The notes beneath the pieces were generated by a model, which did not search any database, was not told where the DNA came from, and was given only the letters and a program-made list of their open reading frames with translations. From Candidatus Omnitrophota bacterium (GTDB lineage: Bacteria; Omnitrophota; Omnitrophia; Omnitrophales; Aquincolibacteriaceae): DNA of 6,818 nucleotides. Shown piece after piece: positions 5,408-6,818 of the stretch (the stretch's first letter is position 1; each line of letters begins with the position of its first letter). The stretch lies in NCBI GenBank assembly GCA_023246995.1, contig JAHFHI010000067.1, positions 1 through 6,818 on the forward strand, in the 5' to 3' direction. The position numbers and the translations under genes are program-made.

Positions 5408-6818
5408 ATGGTTTTCCCCGCCGTGCGCGAACAAATCAAGCGGCTGCCGCTTGAGCCGGGCATTTATATCATGAAAGACGGGGAGGGCCGGATTCTCTAT
5501 ATCGGCAAGGCCAGGTCGCTTCGCAAGCGCGCGAGCTCGTATCTGGTGAACCGTGCCGAGCTTCCGAAGATCACGATTCTCATGGGCAAGGTCCGGCAGG
5601 TGGACCATATCGAGACCCCGACCGAAGTGGACGCCTTGCTTCTTGAAGCGCAGATGATCCGCAAGTTTCAGCCGCATTACAATAAAGAGCTCAAGGACGA
5701 CAAGAGTTTTCCGCTTATTAAAATTACGGCAGAGCGTTTTCCGAGAATTCATCTCACGCGCAACAAGACCGACAAAAAGGCCATTTACTACGGGCCTTAC
5801 ACGGATGCGGGGCTTTTAAGGGAGGCCGTGGCGCTGATCCAGACCCTTTTCCCTTTGCGTAAATGCCGCAGGCTTCCCAAAGCCGCGTGTCTTTATTATC
5901 ACATCGGTCAGTGTCTCGCGCCCTGCATCAAGCCCGAGGTGGAGCCCGAGTATGAGAAGCTGGTCGAAGAGGTGAGAGGATTTCTCGGCGGAGGCAAAAG
6001 AAGTTTTATGGAATACCTGACCGATCGGATGCACGAGGCGGCCGGGGAGCTGCGTTTTGAGGACGCGCAGTTTTTTAAAGATCAGATCGAGGCGTTGAGC
6101 CGGCTTAAGAAAAAGAGGTTTTCTTTGCGGAAGCCCGAAGCCGGGGTGGCGCTTTCGGCCACGCTTGAGCTCAAACGCGCGCTTGAAATGGAAAAGGTCC
6201 CCGAAAAAATTATCTGCTTTGACGTTTCCAATATTCAGGGCGATGAGGCCGTGGCTTCCAAGGTGAGTTTTTACCGGGAGCTTGCCGACAAGATGCACTA
6301 CCGCCGCTATAAAATCCGTTCCGTCGAGGGGATCAACGATTACGCCATGATTCAGGAAGCCTTGGGGCGGATGCTGGCGGGCATTCGGGAAGGCCGGGAG
6401 ACATTTATCCCGGATGTCATCATGATCGACGGCGGTAAGGGCCACCTGAATGCCGCCCGTGAAATCCTGGAAAAAGAAGGTTTTCAATCGACCGAGCTTA
6501 TTTCGATTGCTAAGCGCTTTGAAACCGTTTACTGGGCAAGGACCGGCAAAGAAATTCCGCTCCCGAAGGATTCACCGGCCCTCTACCTTCTCCAGAAAGT
6601 GCGCGATGAAGCGCACCGCTTCGCGATTCGTTACCATCGGCTTCTTAAGGAAAAAAGCCTTTCCCGTTCGGAGTTGGACAAAATCCCCGGGATTGGCCCG
6701 GTTCGAAAACGCATCCTTCTCGAGCAGTTTGATTCTATCGAAGAGTTGAATCGCGCGGGAGTGGAGCAGCTTGCTGGGCTTCCCGGCATCGGCCGCTCGG
6801 CCGCCCTCCGCATCTGGA
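5408..6818 (+). CDS. uvrC: Excinuclease ABC subunit C, shortened form (3' end outside window)
   Basis: Open from ATG 5408 to the window edge, 470 residues. The start is supported by GAAAGG 10 bases upstream and a 2-base gap from murJ. UvrC cuts damaged DNA on both sides of the lesion after UvrA/UvrB loading. Domains in order: GIY-YIG nuclease (residues 17-95: PGIY, LYIGKA, LRKR, catalytic-type E80); a cysteine cluster C153, C161, C169, C173 matching the four conserved Cys reported to bind an Fe-S cluster in E. coli UvrC; a UVR motif (about 206-240) for UvrB contact; an RNase H-like nuclease with the triad D272 (FDVSN), D341 (IDGGKG) and H403 (RDEAHRFA); and a helix-hairpin-helix pair (IPGIGPVRK 426-434, LPGIGRSAA 458-466). 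Only about 33 residues separate the UVR motif from D272, where about 130-160 are usual, so one segment is missing. The reading frame is intact. The C-terminus should end shortly beyond the edge. Confidence 0.95.
   Translation, partial: MVFPAVREQIKRLPLEPGIYIMKDGEGRILYIGKARSLRKRASSYLVNRAELPKITILMGKVRQVDHIETPTEVDALLLEAQMIRKFQPHYNKELKDDKSFPLIKITAERFPRIHLTRNKTDKKAIYYGPYTDAGLLREAVALIQTLFPLRKCRRLPKAACLYYHIGQCLAPCIKPEVEPEYEKLVEEVRGFLGGGKRSFMEYLTDRMHEAAGELRFEDAQFFKDQIEALSRLKKKRFSLRKPEAGVALSATLELKRALEMEKVPEKIICFDVSNIQGDEAVASKVSFYRELADKMHYRRYKIRSVEGINDYAMIQEALGRMLAGIREGRETFIPDVIMIDGGKGHLNAAREILEKEGFQSTELISIAKRFETVYWARTGKEIPLPKDSPALYLLQKVRDEAHRFAIRYHRLLKEKSLSRSELDKIPGIGPVRKRILLEQFDSIEELNRAGVEQLAGLPGIGRSAALRIW

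Noticed and set aside
5173..6380. Identical 18-base string TGGGGCGGATGCTGGCGG at 5173-5190 (murJ) and 6363-6380 (uvrC)
   Set aside because: Both copies encode the same short peptide LGRMLA in the same frame in unrelated genes, and flanks do not match. Chance with shared codon preference explains it.
5816..6487. Long - strand open frame of 223 residues inside uvrC
   Set aside because: The + strand frame here holds all UvrC motifs. The reverse frame matches nothing I recognise and looks like a shadow caused by GC-rich codon use.
1..6818. CRISPR arrays, tRNA or rRNA genes, insertion sequences, toxin-antitoxin or phage genes
   Set aside because: No regularly spaced repeats, cloverleaf candidates, transposase motifs or terminal inverted repeats were seen. 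All long stretches are explained by housekeeping genes.

Overview
The window reads as an ordinary chromosomal housekeeping segment from a diderm (outer-membrane-bearing) bacterium. An LptE-type lipoprotein points to lipopolysaccharide export, and MurJ points to a peptidoglycan wall. The DNA is moderately GC-rich and genes are packed tightly, with 4-base start/stop overlaps and a 2-base gap. I cannot fix the phylum from sequence alone. The divergent proteins, and the long coiled-coil protein beside lptE, would suit an uncultured lineage such as Omnitrophota or another member of the wider PVC neighbourhood, but that is a guess.

Left block, + strand, 3-3354: the 3' part of a long coiled-coil protein of unknown function, then an lptE-like gene, then holA (DNA polymerase III delta subunit). 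Both junctions are GTGA overlaps, so the three genes should form one translationally coupled operon. The lptE-holA pairing is also known from E. coli; the coiled-coil gene in front of it is not part of that arrangement.

Middle, - strand, 3380-3760: rpsT (ribosomal protein S20) stands alone as a complete small unit. It has a sigma70-type promoter with a perfect -35 box, a clear ribosome binding site, and an intrinsic terminator that also separates it from the convergent holA.

Right block, + strand, about 3700-6818: murJ (lipid II flippase) followed 2 bases later by uvrC (excision-repair nuclease), which runs off the right edge. The murJ start is problematic: the only standard in-frame start upstream of the conserved N-terminus lies at the rpsT start codon, whereas an ATG in the expected place is one base out of frame. 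The UvrC protein keeps every catalytic residue I can check, but lacks roughly 100 residues between the UVR motif and the RNase H-like domain.

No RNA gene, CRISPR array, insertion sequence, phage gene or other mobile element was seen. I found no defence system or new multi-gene system. The items most worth a second look are the short UvrC, the coiled-coil partner of LptE, the murJ start, and the replacement of a normally conserved MurJ arginine.
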